A stretch of 64,000 nucleotides of DNA from Pseudorasbora parva (GCF_024679245.1 NC_090174.1:48509974-48573973), one strand, 5' to 3'. Positions 23,534-35,110 are shown, numbered from the stretch's first letter. Made by a program: numbers and translations. Notes: generated by a model not told the origin, from the letters alone.

Positions 23534-23616
<83 letters not shown>
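23534..23616. repeat. (TA)n microsatellite, right half
   Basis: About 41 TA units start directly at the right end of the hAT. It is probably the same original tract as 22576-22642. Confidence 0.95.
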
Positions 23617-23618
<2 letters not shown>

Positions 23619-23975
23619 AATAACACGTTCTGGCCTTATCTGCTCTCATGCCTTCAAGCAGCAGGACAATGTTCGCAAGTTATTCTAACCGCCTGTAAAT
23701 TGAGTGTCTTAAGGACTACATGACTACAGGTACATGAAAAATAAACAAAACAAAAAGCATGAAAAATGTGTCAAATTTCTTTGGATTTTATCTTTAAAAT
23801 ACAGTACTTTTTCCCTCCTGAGAATAACATCTAGCAAGGATATATAAGGTCTGGGTAGATAATATGCTAAGCAAACAGTTCTTGTGAATAACTTGTTGGA
23901 TGCAGAAGAAACAGGCAGGAAAATCTGAGCAACTTTGACTAGGGCCAAATTGTTATGGTAAGATGACTGAGTCTA
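23617..23975. other. Single-copy spacer, no gene seen
   Basis: No ends or coding features are visible. Confidence 0.4.
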
Positions 23976-24140
23976 GCCTGACAAGCCAGACCCACATCAA
24001 GATGTTTGGTCTGGAAACTCACCATTGACAGGGCTCAATCCGAGGGGCGGGATAAACGGTTGTTTTTCAAACTCCCTCTGCACGCGATAGGATAGCGCTA
24101 CAACCAACCAGAGCAACGAAGGTGAAGCGGAGCTAGTGGA
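23976..24140 (+). mobile_element. Fragment of a dispersed cyprinid repeat
   Basis: 'gcctgacaagccagaccca' through 'gaggggcgggataaacggtt' to 'gcgctacaaccaaccagagc' is sequence I recognise as a very common cyprinid dispersed repeat. Its superfamily is not clear from this piece. No ends are preserved. Confidence 0.5.
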
Positions 24141-24159
24141 TAGAACCGCGGTGCGTTAA

Positions 24160-24923
24160 ACTGCATCTGACCCGTTTTCCGACACGGAGCACTAATTAAA
24201 ATCCGCACCCGACCCGACCCGCTTAAAATAGAACCGACACCTGACCCGCACCCGAAATAATCAGTTTAGCATATAACATTATATAGGCCTACACATTTAT
24301 TGCCAGGTCATACAAAAGTAAATACAGCACCGTGCCACATCTTTAAAATTCGAACAAATTATTTTCAATGAGTGTACGCACAACGGCGGCGGCATTTGGT
24401 GCCTGTCCGCGCCGACTCAGGAAGTTCTTCAAAATTCTGCCGCGGCACAGAGCGCCAATGTAGCTACTGATTTCACCCTGTGCTACAAGATGCACACATC
24501 GTGCAGCTCTTCTGTCAGAAGTGGATTCAAAACTGAGCTTGCGCGTGGCATATATAATGTGGGCGTGCAGGGCTAAGCTTCCCCTCCGGTGTGCGACCGC
24601 CTTGAAGCATTGTGTGATTTTTTGAAAGTCAGAGAATCCTGGGAGGGCGCGCGGTGGTGCGAGCACAAATAACCTGATATCATTTTTAAATGATTTGATT
24701 TACTTGAAATACAGGCAAGACATATTTTTGTATATGTGTTCCTAAAAATATGCATACATTTTACTTCGCATGTGACTGTTTTAAACCTGTGTTAGACCCG
24801 TGTTTCCCCCTTGTCCGACCCGACCCGACCCGACCCGCAACCGTATCCAACACAGTTTAATGTTTTTCACCCGTTTCCACAAAATTTGCAGGTCGACCCG
24901 TCGGGTACCCGTGCAGGACTCTG
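24160..24923. mobile_element. hAT remnant with GACCC-rich ends
   Basis: The right end, read inward, is CAGAGTCCTGCACGGGTACC and leads into tandem 'gacccgacccg' repeats (24815-24838). On the left, 'cacccgacccgacccgctt' near 24205 is the opposite subterminal repeat, but the left tip is lost. The middle (24370-24660) is CpG-rich and carries a 107-codon minus-strand open frame with no recognised motif. It may be part of an old transposase or just GC-rich sequence. Confidence 0.65.
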
Positions 24924-27076
24924 CTTCAAGGTTCTTCAGGGCAGAGTCCATGCTCCGACAGGCCAGCTCTGTTTTAGCAGAACGCTGAGGACCAACAGAC
25001 CATTAGGCAGGTAGTCCAGATTGGAATGGAAAATAACATGAACACACCATAAATGGCCATCATTTTCAGGAAAAAATAAAAAATAATGAAGCAGCCATCA
25101 CATTACAAACAAGTCTTTGATTTAGTTTTGATACTTATAAACCTTTCATATAGTTTACCAAAGCCTAACATGCACTTGTAATGCCATGTGGAAATGGCTT
25201 TTGGTGCACTGCACAGACGGGATATTAACCCGAAGCTATAAATGATAAACGAGAGAAACGGCAGAATTTCAAATGTCGCAGGGAGCAATCAGAGTGCTGA
25301 TGTTCCTCTTTTTTTTGGAAGTACACACTGAGGTACAGGGCAAGGGCATTGAGAAATAGAGTACAGGTGCCAGATAGGGCCATAAAGCACATAATTCACA
25401 TTAAAAAGAGGCTGTAAAAGCATTGATTGACTGCTGCTCCTGGTTTGCAGCCACGGGTGGAATTTATCAGATTGGATGGAACACGACAACAGCCGCTCGA
25501 GTTTCCCTAGTCAGCAATTCTATTTATCAAAGCCTATGTAGAATTCTTAATTTACTTTTCATACTCATTTCCTAACCTCCCTCACCCCATCAAAGCGTTA
25601 CTAAATCACTTTAAAACAGGGCACAGTACATACACACACACGTATACACATCGCCAGGTGCTGCAGTGTGTGATTTAAAGCTTTGATTCTGTTCAAACGA
25701 CAGCAGAGGTTAGCCTGGAGCAGGCTCAGGCGATTCATCATTTCCTGCTTGATAAGAGAGGGATTAATACATTTAAAGCTTTGGTCGCCAGCAGTCATCC
25801 GTCTAAATGTGGCCTAATCCATTCAGGCTGCGGCTCCCCAGAGAACACTGCTAAACTGAGAAAACACCTGAAACTCAGATGCGAGAGTGGGTTGCTTACC
25901 TATTAAGGCGGGAAACAGGCATGCTGAGAGGCAACACTGCATTAAAGAAGCCCACGCTAAGGAAATCTCACGCTGGGCTGATCTCTGCTCGACGGGATAT
26001 GTGATTCTAGAAAATGCCAGAATGCCGCCCTGTGGCTTTGGGCACCTTCACTCGAGCAGCAGGGCCAGATGGAGTGAAGACCAGAGGTAAAGTTTGACCT
26101 AAATGCTGGAAACAGAAAAAAAGAAGAGCTTATGCCACCCTTCCACCCTTACTGTACAAAGCCATCACCCCAACAACCCCTATTTTGTTCCAAATCCAGG
26201 CCTGGAGCTCTCGGGGGGATTTTGTGTCCGCAGGGCAGCCCGTGGGGGCTCTGAACGCGCTCCAGCATCAGAATTCACAATTATGCCCTGTGTTTTTTAG
26301 GACACTCCTTTTCTTTGCCCTAATAGCTCATAATGCATTCATTCCACACTTAATTTAACAGCCATGCCCATTTGTTCTCCCCTCGCTCGCTCTCTCTCTC
26401 TCTCCCCCCTTTTCCGCGTGTGCAAATGCGACGGCCGTGGAATGAAAGCGATCCATTATGCACATGTGTCTGAACAAGACGACCTGTGTCACAGCTGGCT
26501 CTCTCTCGGCCTCTCTAATTTCAGTTTTATTGTGCACCGGACCGACCCCTGAATACACACTAAATACACACTTCCTGGACTGATGCATCTATGGAGAGAA
26601 ACTGTAGATCTCTGGAAAAAAAGAGGCCGGATCCAACCTGCAATTGTTACCCACCTCCCGCTGTACAGAAAAGCCTCCATTGTGCGCTAGAGAATAAGAC
26701 CTAATTACTTTACTGAAGGAGCGGCTCTGGAGTCCGTTGTAAAGCGTACTCTGACTTTTTCTTCCTGTGTTTCCGAGCCCTCGGGGCCAGGCCGGCTCCA
26801 ATTTGGAACCGAGCGTTCACATGCATCCGAGTCTCATCTGCGAGGGCCACTACCACATGACTATCGGCAGAACTTGGCAGAAATTATGAATAAAAAATTG
26901 AGCTGCAATTACTCTTACATTGTGAGGCTGAATTAGAGCTGTTTTTCTTCACCAAGAGGCGCAAGCATTGTTACACAAAGACAAAGACTGTAAATACATA
27001 TTTTTTAAAAACTAAAATAAATAAATAACTGCCATATTTCACCCAAAAAAGAAATTTACATTTAAACCTGTATCAA
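24924..27076. other. Long single-copy block; strongest conserved-DNA candidate region
   Basis: There are no transposon ends over 2.1 kb, and composition is balanced. The stretch 26560-26950 includes 'ctaattactttactg' and 'tgaattagagct', TAAT-core sites like those bound by homeodomain proteins. 25640-26100 is similarly even in composition. Short open frames lack domain features. Near 26385-26405 is a CT-rich tract. Function cannot be shown from one sequence. Confidence 0.4.
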
Positions 27077-27185
27077 TCAATCAACTTTATTTTTATAGCG
27101 CTTTTAAAATCACGATTGTGTCAAAGCAGCTTCACAGTGTCAAACAGGATAATATTGCAACAAAATTAGATTTGGTTGCACCGTC
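27077..27185 (-). mobile_element. 3'-end fragment of a non-LTR retrotransposon
   Basis: 'tcaactttatttttatagcg' and 'tgtcaaagcagcttcacagt' are phrases I recognise from the 3' region of an abundant cyprinid LINE, here inverted. It is about 100 bp only and has no coding part. Confidence 0.5.
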
Positions 27186-27373
27186 TTACTGGAGAAAACA
27201 GTGATGTTATCAGCTTATTTTAATTTAGTAATTTAGTTAATTTAGTTTAATTTTGTATGAGTTTCTTTCATCTGTGGAACACAATAGAATATATGACACA
27301 AAAAAATCCATACAATGTTGTTTAGGATACCGCTGATTTTCATTATATAGACCCATACAGTTTAATAGGGTCT

Positions 27374-27376
<3 letters not shown>

Positions 27377-27435
<59 letters not shown>
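27377..27435. repeat. (TA)n microsatellite
   Basis: About 29 TA units at the left edge of the Tc1 fold-back. Confidence 0.95.
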
Positions 27436-27440
<5 letters not shown>

Positions 27441-27442
<2 letters not shown>

Positions 27443-28819
27443 TTATAGTTTTTTATTTTTCACCTCCCAAAATGTTTTTAAGCCAGTTATTTATATATTT
27501 TGCAATAGTGTGTCAGGTAATATCAGTTTACATTTTCAAACCTTCATTTTGCCATTAACTGTAATTAATCCATTCCAGTGAGATTTTTGTATGCAGAAGG
27601 AGTCACGCAACAGTTGTTTGATCCACACGGAGATCTAATTTCACCATCATCGAGTCCGTCTGGGATTACATGAAGAAACTGAAAAAAAAAATCCACAAGA
27701 ACTGCGACATCATCTCCAAAGCCCCTTTCACACTGCGATTCCGGCAAATACACTGATAATGCGACCCGGCATTTGTTCCCGGGCCACTAGATTTAGTCCA
27801 TTCTCACTGCCAGCAAAATACCGTAATATGTGCGCTTTCACACACAACCCCTAACGGTCCCGGGTCGAGTTGACACATGACATCCTGATGTGACGTATAA
27901 CGGCGAGCGATCTCAGCTTCAGCGCGGATAGTAAGGAGCTCCGTGGTCTCGACTTGTGTCCAGTTTGCGCACATCTCTGCTTGTTTAATTTTAGTTTCTT
28001 TTGTATACGAACACTCTCTGCGTTTGAAACACCGACTAGCTCTTCTGGCACTGCAGGGTTGTATTATTGAAAAAACAAGCTCTAGGAGTCGCACGATAAC
28101 TACGTACACGTTGCGGCATTAGTTTTGGCTTTTGTTCACACAGCACTCGTCCCGGGTCGAATACCGCAATGTTACTAGGTCCCCGACCCGGGTTCAATTC
28201 GGTAATCAATCCCGGGACGTGGTTGCTTTCACACAGAAGGCGACCCGGCAATGTTCCGGGAATATTGCGGGTCCGACGTGCAGTGTGAAAGGGCCTCAAG
28301 AAGCTTGAAGAAACATTCCTGCAAATCTCCCTGAAAAACTCTGAGCAAGTGTACCAGGAAAAAAACTGTTTAAAACGCAAAGGGTAGTTACACCAAACAC
28401 TGATTTGACTTAGTTATTAGGAGTTAATTGATAATCAAAATCTATTTATGACATTATTTTTAATAGCATTCTCATTTTATAGCATTTTTACAAAAGTGTC
28501 TAAAACTGTTCACAGTACTGTAGCTTTGCAGGAAGGTTTCTTCAAGCGTATTGGAGAAATTCTTGTGGTATTTTTAAGTTTCTTCATGTAATCCCAGACG
28601 GACTCGATGATGGTGAGATTAGATCTCCGTGTGGATCAAACAACTGTTGTCAGACTCCTCCTCCTCCATACAAAAATCTCACTGGAATGGACTATTAAAA
28701 TTAATGGCAAAATAATAGAATATTACCTACTGACACACTATTGCAAAATATATAAATAACTGGCTAAAAACATTTTCGGGGGTGAAAATACTAATGTGCC
28801 TAAAACTTTTGCACAGTAC

Positions 28820-28821
<2 letters not shown>
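27441..28821 (+). mobile_element. Tc1-type fold-back with two long inverted arms
   Basis: The left arm (about 27441-27690) and right arm (about 28540-28800) are reverse complements over roughly 240 bp. They share 'aagccagttatttatatatt', 'ccattccagtgagattttt', 'gtttgatccacacggagat' and 'gagtccgtctgggattacat'. The right tip, read inward, is CAGTACTGTGCAAAAGTTTT, a Tc1-type end. The left tip is replaced by (TA)n. On the plus strand 'ESVWDYMKKLKK' and 'KKLEETFLQISLKN' suggest a transposase C-terminus, but both arms carry the first motif. A GC-rich element (27721-28294) is nested in the middle. Confidence 0.7.
27721..28294. mobile_element. GC-rich non-autonomous element (GCCCCTTTCACACTGC ends)
   Basis: The left end GCCCCTTTCACACTGCGATT and the right end, read inward, GCCCTTTCACACTGCACGTC are inverted repeats. 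Inside, 'cccgggacg', 'gacccggca' and 'tcccgggtcg' motifs recur in both orientations. It interrupts the transposase-like frame of the Tc1 fold-back. The target duplication is not clear, so the superfamily is left open. Confidence 0.7.
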
Positions 28822-28905
<84 letters not shown>

Positions 28906-28918
28906 CGTGCGTGTGTGC
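28822..28918. repeat. (GT)n microsatellite
   Basis: About 39 uninterrupted GT units, then 'gcgtgcgtgc' variants, abutting the Tc1 tip. Confidence 0.95.
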
Positions 28919-29145
28919 CAAATGTCCTGAGATCGTCCCCACAATGTAAATGGATTCATAATCATACTAAATGTTTTTTTTTTTTGTTTAATGTAAAAAT
29001 GCAGCATGTTTCCTATGATGGGCAGGTTTAGGGGCTGGGCAGTGTATGGGGATAGATTAGAATGTACAGTTTGTATAGTCTAAAAAAAAAGTCCCCACAA
29101 TGCAGTGGTCCCTACAATGTCAGCGGTCCCCACAATGTAAAGGGG
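28919..29145. repeat. Degenerate 'gtccccacaatgta' minisatellite
   Basis: The unit 'gtccccacaatg' recurs at about 28936, 29092 and 29127, with a variant at 29109 and 'ttcataa.catactaa' following twice. It is loosely organised. Confidence 0.7.
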
Positions 29146-30382
29146 TTCATAAACATACTAAATTATGTTATTCTGAACCATGGTAAATGTTAATTATGTT
29201 TAATATTTATAATTATTCTATTTCAGCTTTATTTAAAAAAATGTATAGTCTGTTAACAATAAAAAACACTGGAGTAAAGGACAATTTAGTTTTTGGGTGA
29301 ACAATCACTGTGAAGGACAGCTGATGATTTGACAAAAGATGATGGTGTACATTGTCAGATAACTACATAGAAATTAATTTACTATATATTGCAAAAGTAA
29401 TCCACTAAGACGAACATCAGTCCAAACAGTGAGAGACAGAGGATGAAAGGGCGCTTGATAAGTGACAGTGACTGTGATACATATTGTCTGAGATGACAGG
29501 ATGAATGGCGACAGGATGAATGAGTGAATGACAGCACAATGACAGGATGAATGAAGCAACAGAACTGATGGATTCAAATGAAGCCTGGCAGGCACAATTG
29601 GGATTGACAGAGGAAAAGATAGACTCTTCCCTGCCCCCTTCTGATTTTTCCCCCCTCAGGGTAAAATCCTGGGCAAATTATAGTGGCACAATTTGGAAAC
29701 CAACTGAATGTCAACTTTTATATACACATTTATATATTTACACATTCATATATTTGATCCACATTCTGCATAAATTATATAGTCGCTGCTCATAAATTTC
29801 TATTGGTACCCTGGGGACACAGTCCTGCAAAGCAGTAAATGGATTGCAGCCCCTTTCTCATAAGACCCGATTCAGCCACACACTTAGTTCCATCAGCTGC
29901 ATCTGCTTGACCTACGGTTCGCTTGCACCGGGGGAAACAGAGCTCAGTCATTTTCACAGCAAATGTTCTGTATCCTGACCTCCGCAGCACCGTCCATCTG
30001 ACCAGCCACTGACAACACATTTCATCACTGTCTGAAACCACATGCCCACAATTTACTTGAAAAACTTGGAATTGCCAACAGTGCTCGCTAATGCAATCAT
30101 CACTGTCGTTATTGCTTATATACGTCAGGAATTGGAACTAGGCCTAATACTTAATCATAAATATGAAATGTCAGTGCATAACATCCCGCATTGTTTGTGT
30201 TATGATTACAAATTATTTTAGATCATGCGATTTGTTTATGTTCATTTCTACGCAATCACACATTCTATTTTACCCACTAATGATAAAATTAGACTGAAGA
30301 AAGACCTGAGCCATTATATATATATAGAGCAGAGAAAAACAAAGAAACTGGGTTGTGAGCTTTTTTTATTGGGCCAGTATGC
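29146..30382. other. Mostly single-copy, AT-rich block; no gene seen
   Basis: A small tandem of 'gacaggatgaatg' units lies at about 29495-29550. 29790-30050 is of moderate GC with an 83-codon minus-strand frame that shows no domain. A short TA tract lies at 30316-30326. Confidence 0.4.
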
Positions 30383-30520
30383 AATCACCTAGCAACTGAT
30401 CAAAAATACCAACCAATGCCACTGTACCAACCACCCAGAACACCCTAGCAACCCCTTAACCTAACAAACAACCAAACACTCAGAACAGCTGCATAGCAAC
30501 TCCCTAGCAACTACTAACAC
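30383..30520. repeat. 'accctagcaac' minisatellite
   Basis: Units of the type 'cctagcaact', 'accaacca' and 'ccagaacaccctagcaac' repeat imperfectly. This is a familiar dispersed minisatellite of fish genomes. Confidence 0.75.
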
Positions 30521-30544
30521 AATTTACATTTTAAAAATTATATA

Positions 30545-30900
30545 TATATATATGTATCGTGGTTCCCATAAAAATTAAGCAACAACTTTTTTTGTTATGA
30601 AGCAGCACAACTATTTTCTGTTTCCATCCACCTATTTTTATGCACATTTTGGGATGTTGCATAAAATAAAAATAAAATAATAATAAAAATAATAATAATA
30701 ATAAATAAAACACAGGATGAAAATGGCAACGCAATCAAAAAAATTACTTGCACTCAATTGAGTCGGATACATTTTTAATCTGATAAGAAAATATACGCAT
30801 AAACTATGATGGAAACATTTACCGAATTAATTCTTCGATGCAAAAGTCATTTGACTTTGCGCGATGTGACGGCATAACTGTACTAACCAGACTAATCTTT
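30545..30900. mobile_element. Stack of decayed DNA-transposon fragments with an (AAT)n run
   Basis: 30552-30600 ('atcgtggttcccataaaaat') belongs to the same common repeat as 13860-14060. 30620-30850 begins 'tgtttccatccacctatttt' and resembles 40685-40830. An A/T triplet run (30666-30712) interrupts it. No intact ends. Confidence 0.55.
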
Positions 30901-31054
30901 TCAACATTGTCGTCAATGTGGTTCGGTATAATTAGCTACCTTCCAGAACTTTCTTACATAAACTGCATTCACAAACAGTAATAATTAGGGGGAAAAGATA
31001 ACTTGATCAGGTTTATTACGATTCATCTGCACGCTCTGGCATGAAAGTAATTTA

Positions 31055-31142
31055 TTATACCGGCAGTGTGTGAAAATCAGGTATTATAGAGAATGCCTAG
31101 GGAATATATATGTGAAGTTTGTAGGCAAAGTATGAAATGTCT
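31055..31142 (+). mobile_element. Repeat fragment paired with 34765-34872
   Basis: 'accggcagtgtgtgaaa', 'gagaatgcctagg' and 'gcaaagtatgaaatg' recur inverted at 34765-34872. The two pieces flank the CACTC-ended element and the TTAA-type element, so they may be two ends of one older insertion. Confidence 0.5.
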
Positions 31143-31146
31143 GGTT

Positions 31147-33825
31147 CACTCAAAAAAAAAAATGATTCTAGCTGTTTGCTCAGTTTATTTAAAACAACAC
31201 AAATCTTTAGTTTTTTTTACTTAAGTGTCATTTTACTCGATTTTATTAGGTTAAATTAAATAAAATTTGTAAAATGTTAAGTTAACCTAAACCATTTGTG
31301 TTGAGTCTACATGAATCATTTATGTTGCGCTGACTGACTGACTGAAACTTCTATTTCCCAGCATGCTTTGCATAGGGATGCCTCAGGACAGTGGATGTTG
31401 AAATGAACTGCTGTTTAATGTGTTTTTTAGTGAAGGGAAAGACCTGTTAACGTTTGATGTTATATTTGACATTTAAAGTTGTGTTATGTTGTGTTGATTT
31501 TTTTGAGGTTACCATTGTCATGAAGTGTAGATCTTGTGGTTAAGCCAGGGGCGATTCTAGGGTCAGAGCTTTAGGGGTGCTGAGCACCCAATGAGCCCCA
31601 CTGCCACAAACCTAGAGACACAAGTACCCTAGAGAAGGGGATGACACCATTTGCTATGCAGGGATGTTTTCATTTTCCTCCTTAACACATACATTTTAAA
31701 CCACAAACTACGGAGTATGTTTTGGAAATTATTTAACCGTGTAAAAGACTAAAATTTTAAATAACACAATTTCTTGCTCCAAGTGCTAGCCTCGCCCATG
31801 CCTACAAGGAAAGCAGAAAGCTGCATTTTGTCTAGCTGAGTATTCCAGCCATCTGAAACTTTTGAACCACTGTTCTTGAAAGGCTCTTTTTTGTGTGCCA
31901 AACTGAGTATGAGGGTATTGAGACAGTTTTAACTGTTTAGGACCAGTGTCCTTATCCCCTAAGTATGAACAGCTCTCTTATGTCCCTGCTGCATTTGCTG
32001 GGTGCTCTCTATGTTGCACTCCCTCAGTCTCTTCATTTCTTTCACTAGTCAATTCCCTCTCATCCCTTATGGACTCTCCCTGTTGTTTTCCTCCTCCTTT
32101 ATTATGAAAAAATGTGGTGTAAAATAATGTTACAAAAAAAAAATTTAATATGACCTCTCAATGCCAATACGTTTGTATAGGAGTACACGCACATAAACAG
32201 GACTGTTTTGCTTGCCACTATTCACTATGTCCATTTATTGTTGTTGTTTCCTCGCCTGATTCTTCCTGCATGCTCTCCCTTTCCCTTTCTCCTTCGCCAT
32301 CTCCCTCTCTTTCCCTTTGAACTGACAATCATACACAAATATATTGTAGGCAGGAGAGTTGAGGTCAGTCTGTCATGTCACAAAAATTAGAGCATGAGAC
32401 CATTTACAGATTCTAAGGATATGATCAAAAGGCACACAGAGGCGTGTCATTTTAAATGTCTTTATTATTATTATGGGCTTAGAAACTTTTTGAATGACAA
32501 ATTCATTTGACAAGACAAGATAAGCTTGAGTTTTTTCACTCCAAACGACAGGGCTTCATGTTTCCATGACGACTAACCAGAAAAGACGCACGTGACGTCA
32601 TGTTTACATGACGTTCGATTGTTAAAATGAGTATCAAATTAACGATAAACTTTAACAGAGACACACGTACGCAGTACACAGGTACGCAGTTTATTTGTCG
32701 CGCTTCTGTTTTTGTTTCACGCTCTAGCAGTTAATAAACAGAAATGCATATGTCTTGCGGAAGAAAATTGTAACCGTTAACGTTACTTCTCTCCGTTTAT
32801 GACTATGAACGAGTCACCCAGGTGCTACTCCACAGCGGCGGCGACCCGCCGCCGGACTAAAGTAGTCAGAGAATAAACACTTATTATAGGTGTACCACCA
32901 TGGTGATTCAGGATACTGACTCCAGTACTCACCGATATGGTTTCGAAATCGGAACAACTCTAGGTAAAAGGAAAGAAGTGTCAGACACAGCTTTGAACCG
33001 ATCACAACACTAACGTTACATCACGGGTTCTCACTCTGCGTGTGTTTCGCGCTGGATGACGGTTGTGCTTAGCGGTGCAGGTACAGAGGAGAAGTAGAAG
33101 AAGAGAAGAGGATGACACCATTTGCTATGTGGGGATGTTTTCATTTTCCTCCTTAACACATATATTTTAAACCACAAACTACGGAGTATGTTTTGGACAT
33201 TATTTAACCGTGTAAAAGACTAACAAAAAATTTAAATAACCCAATTTATTACTCCAAGTTTTAGGGGTGCTGAGCTCCTTTTTAGGGGTGCTGAAGCACC
33301 CCTAAAATGGGGCTAGCCTCGCCCATGGGTTAAGCTGTGCTGTTCTCAATGAGCTGTAAGTGTGTTAATGCCAGTGAAGAGAAATGCTTTACTTGATCAT
33401 TACTTGCAAGTTACAATTAGCAAGTGATCAAGTGTTGTTGACTAATAGTTTTTTATAGAAATAAAGAAAACAAATTCATGTGACGCAGTTCCCATAGAAT
33501 AAATATGGTCATCAGTTCTATCCCTCTCTATCCTACTGTATCTAGTTGGAATGACATGATTTTTTTTAGTAGTTATGACTAAATGACTTTAAGGTAATAC
33601 AACAAGATTACAACAAATTTGTGTAGTTGAGCTGACGCTATTAAATTAAGCTGTGCCCAACCATAGTAAATAAGCTGAATCAATCTTGATAAATTAAGTT
33701 GACCCAATGTAAATACATTAAGTTGGAATAACAGAATTGCATAATGCTGAAATAAAGCAAGATAATCATGTGGAAATACTTTACATGATTTTTTTATGTT
33801 CATTCAAAGAGTAATTTTTTGAGTG
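31147..33825. mobile_element. CACTC-ended, CACTA-like element carrying a composite hAT
   Basis: The left end is CACTCAAAAAAAAAAATGAT; the right end, read inward, is CACTCAAAAAATTACTCTTT. Both are followed by subterminal 'ttaagt/acttaa' sequence. Without the nested hAT (31546-33327) it is about 0.9 kb. Flanking 'tt' could be a 2-bp duplication. No coding part remains. Confidence 0.65.
31546..33327. mobile_element. Composite hAT with duplicated right end and captured DNA
   Basis: An exact 8-bp duplication, GGTTAAGC, flanks the unit (31538-31545, 33328-33335). The outer ends are CAGGGGCGATTCTAG and, read inward, CATGGGCGAGGCTAG. The right-end sequence 'gctagcctcgcccatg' occurs twice, at 31785-31800 and 33312-33327. 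About 150 bp before it are also repeated directly (31631-31783 and 33103-33259). Between them lie about 1.3 kb unrelated to the short element, including a CpG-rich segment at 32560-33060. It has the size of a MITE plus cargo; no transposase is seen. Confidence 0.8.
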
Positions 33826-33986
33826 TTTTTGTGATTATTTTGCATACTGTTGCATCTATACATTACCTAGGTATTAAACAAAATAATACACACTACGGAC
33901 ACACTAGGCAAAGTATCAAAACACTTTTATTGGCATTAAAAGTTTTTGAAAATGAACGAAGAACTATGACAAAGTAAAGGAGGTTC

Positions 33987-34652
33987 TTAAAGGTGTCATG
34001 AACTTTTTTATTTTTTTATACTGTTTTATACTGTATATTTTTTTACACAGCGTGCTAAAGGTATGTTTTGTTAGACACATAAGCAAAACAATCTATAACA
34101 ATGCAATACTATCACATATAAAAACACATTTAACTCACATAAGCATGTTGCACCATTTGGTTGCACCACCTGTTGGATCCAAATCCAGCATCGACCGGAG
34201 ATTTGTTTACAAAAGATCCCGCAGTGAACTGAAGTGAACATGTCTTCCCCACGTGAGCTGGAACTTCATTAAAACTAAAGTTCAACACATTCCTAATATT
34301 AGGATCCGAAGGAAGCTTATGCAGCGACTGTGTTCTTCCACAACCAGGAATAGCGCAATATCTTAATCTTCCTCTGCATGTTTATTTTTGTTGACCAGCT
34401 AGCACGAGCCCTCCATGAGTCAGTGGAAGGGGCTACTGGATTAGACGCGCTATAGAGGCGGTGTTTCGTTGCGCACTGACGACAGTACGAAGCACAGGAC
34501 CGTTTGCTGAGCCTGGTGTCTATGAAAGCTTTTCTTTGACTAACAATGACGTTTTCAGCTCTGAAACTTAGAGGATATTCTTATATTACCATGACCTTTT
34601 ATATATCAAAAACTCAAGGGAAAGTTGATTTCTCAATTCATCAGCCCTTTAA
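33987..34652. mobile_element. TTAA-type element, family B, copy 1
   Basis: TTAA occurs at both edges (33987-33990, 34649-34652). The left end is TTAAAGGTGTCATGAACTTT; the right end, read inward, is TTAAAGGGCTGATGAATTGA. The interior matches 51624-51935 ('gtgttgcaccat', 'cttccccacgtgag', 'ttcctaatattaggatccga'). It is non-coding, 666 bp. TTAA duplication suggests piggyBac/Kolobok-like mobilisation. Confidence 0.8.
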
Positions 34653-34764
34653 CAGAAAATCAGGAAAGCAGAAGTGGGATTGAGCTACTTGCACACCACC
34701 ACCGAACAAAGACCCAAGCATGAGTAGCGGGAGTATTTTATACTCTGCCGGCTGGCTCTTTGAC

Positions 34765-34872
34765 ATTGTGCAGAATGCCTAGGAAATGTGTGAAATATAA
34801 ACCATTTCATACTTTGCATACAACCTTCAGGCATTCCATACAATGCCGGATTCCACACACTGCCCGTAACAT
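34765..34872 (-). mobile_element. Repeat fragment, inverted partner of 31055-31142
   Basis: See 31055-31142: 'cattccatacaatgccggat' and 'ccacacactgcccgtaa' on the plus strand correspond in reverse complement to that fragment. No further structure. Confidence 0.5.
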
Positions 34873-35024
34873 ACAAGAATTTTTATATATATATTGTGGC
34901 TTCCCTTTTTTTATTGAAATTTAGCGGCAGTTTATCAGAAAGTGACGATTTTGTTCTCTTCTATTCACTGGATGTAAACGGTGCTTTATTTGCAAATGTT
35001 TAATGCAATATTCCCATCTTGTAG

Positions 35025-35110
35025 CCTAGAAATCTAGACTCACCCTAGCGACAGCAAGTCTAATTTGCAGCCAGAGTTGTCTAGCTCAAGTATGGGAAAA
35101 ACCAAACTCA
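35025..35110 (+). mobile_element. Terminal fragment 'tagcctagaaatctagac'
   Basis: 'gcctagaaatctagac' and 'accctagcg.cagcaa.tcta' occur here, and inverted at 60040-60123. It is a recognisable transposon tip; the rest of the element is not evident between 35110 and 35380. Confidence 0.55.

Noticed and set aside
30383..30520. Regular short repeats that might suggest a CRISPR array
   Set aside because: The units are imperfect and adjacent, with no spacers of constant length, and the sequence is eukaryotic; it is a minisatellite.
32933..32959. Minus-strand micro-exon between AG and GTGAGT in the hAT cargo
   Set aside because: 27 nt with no flanking coding exon is too weak to call; the splice-like match may be chance.
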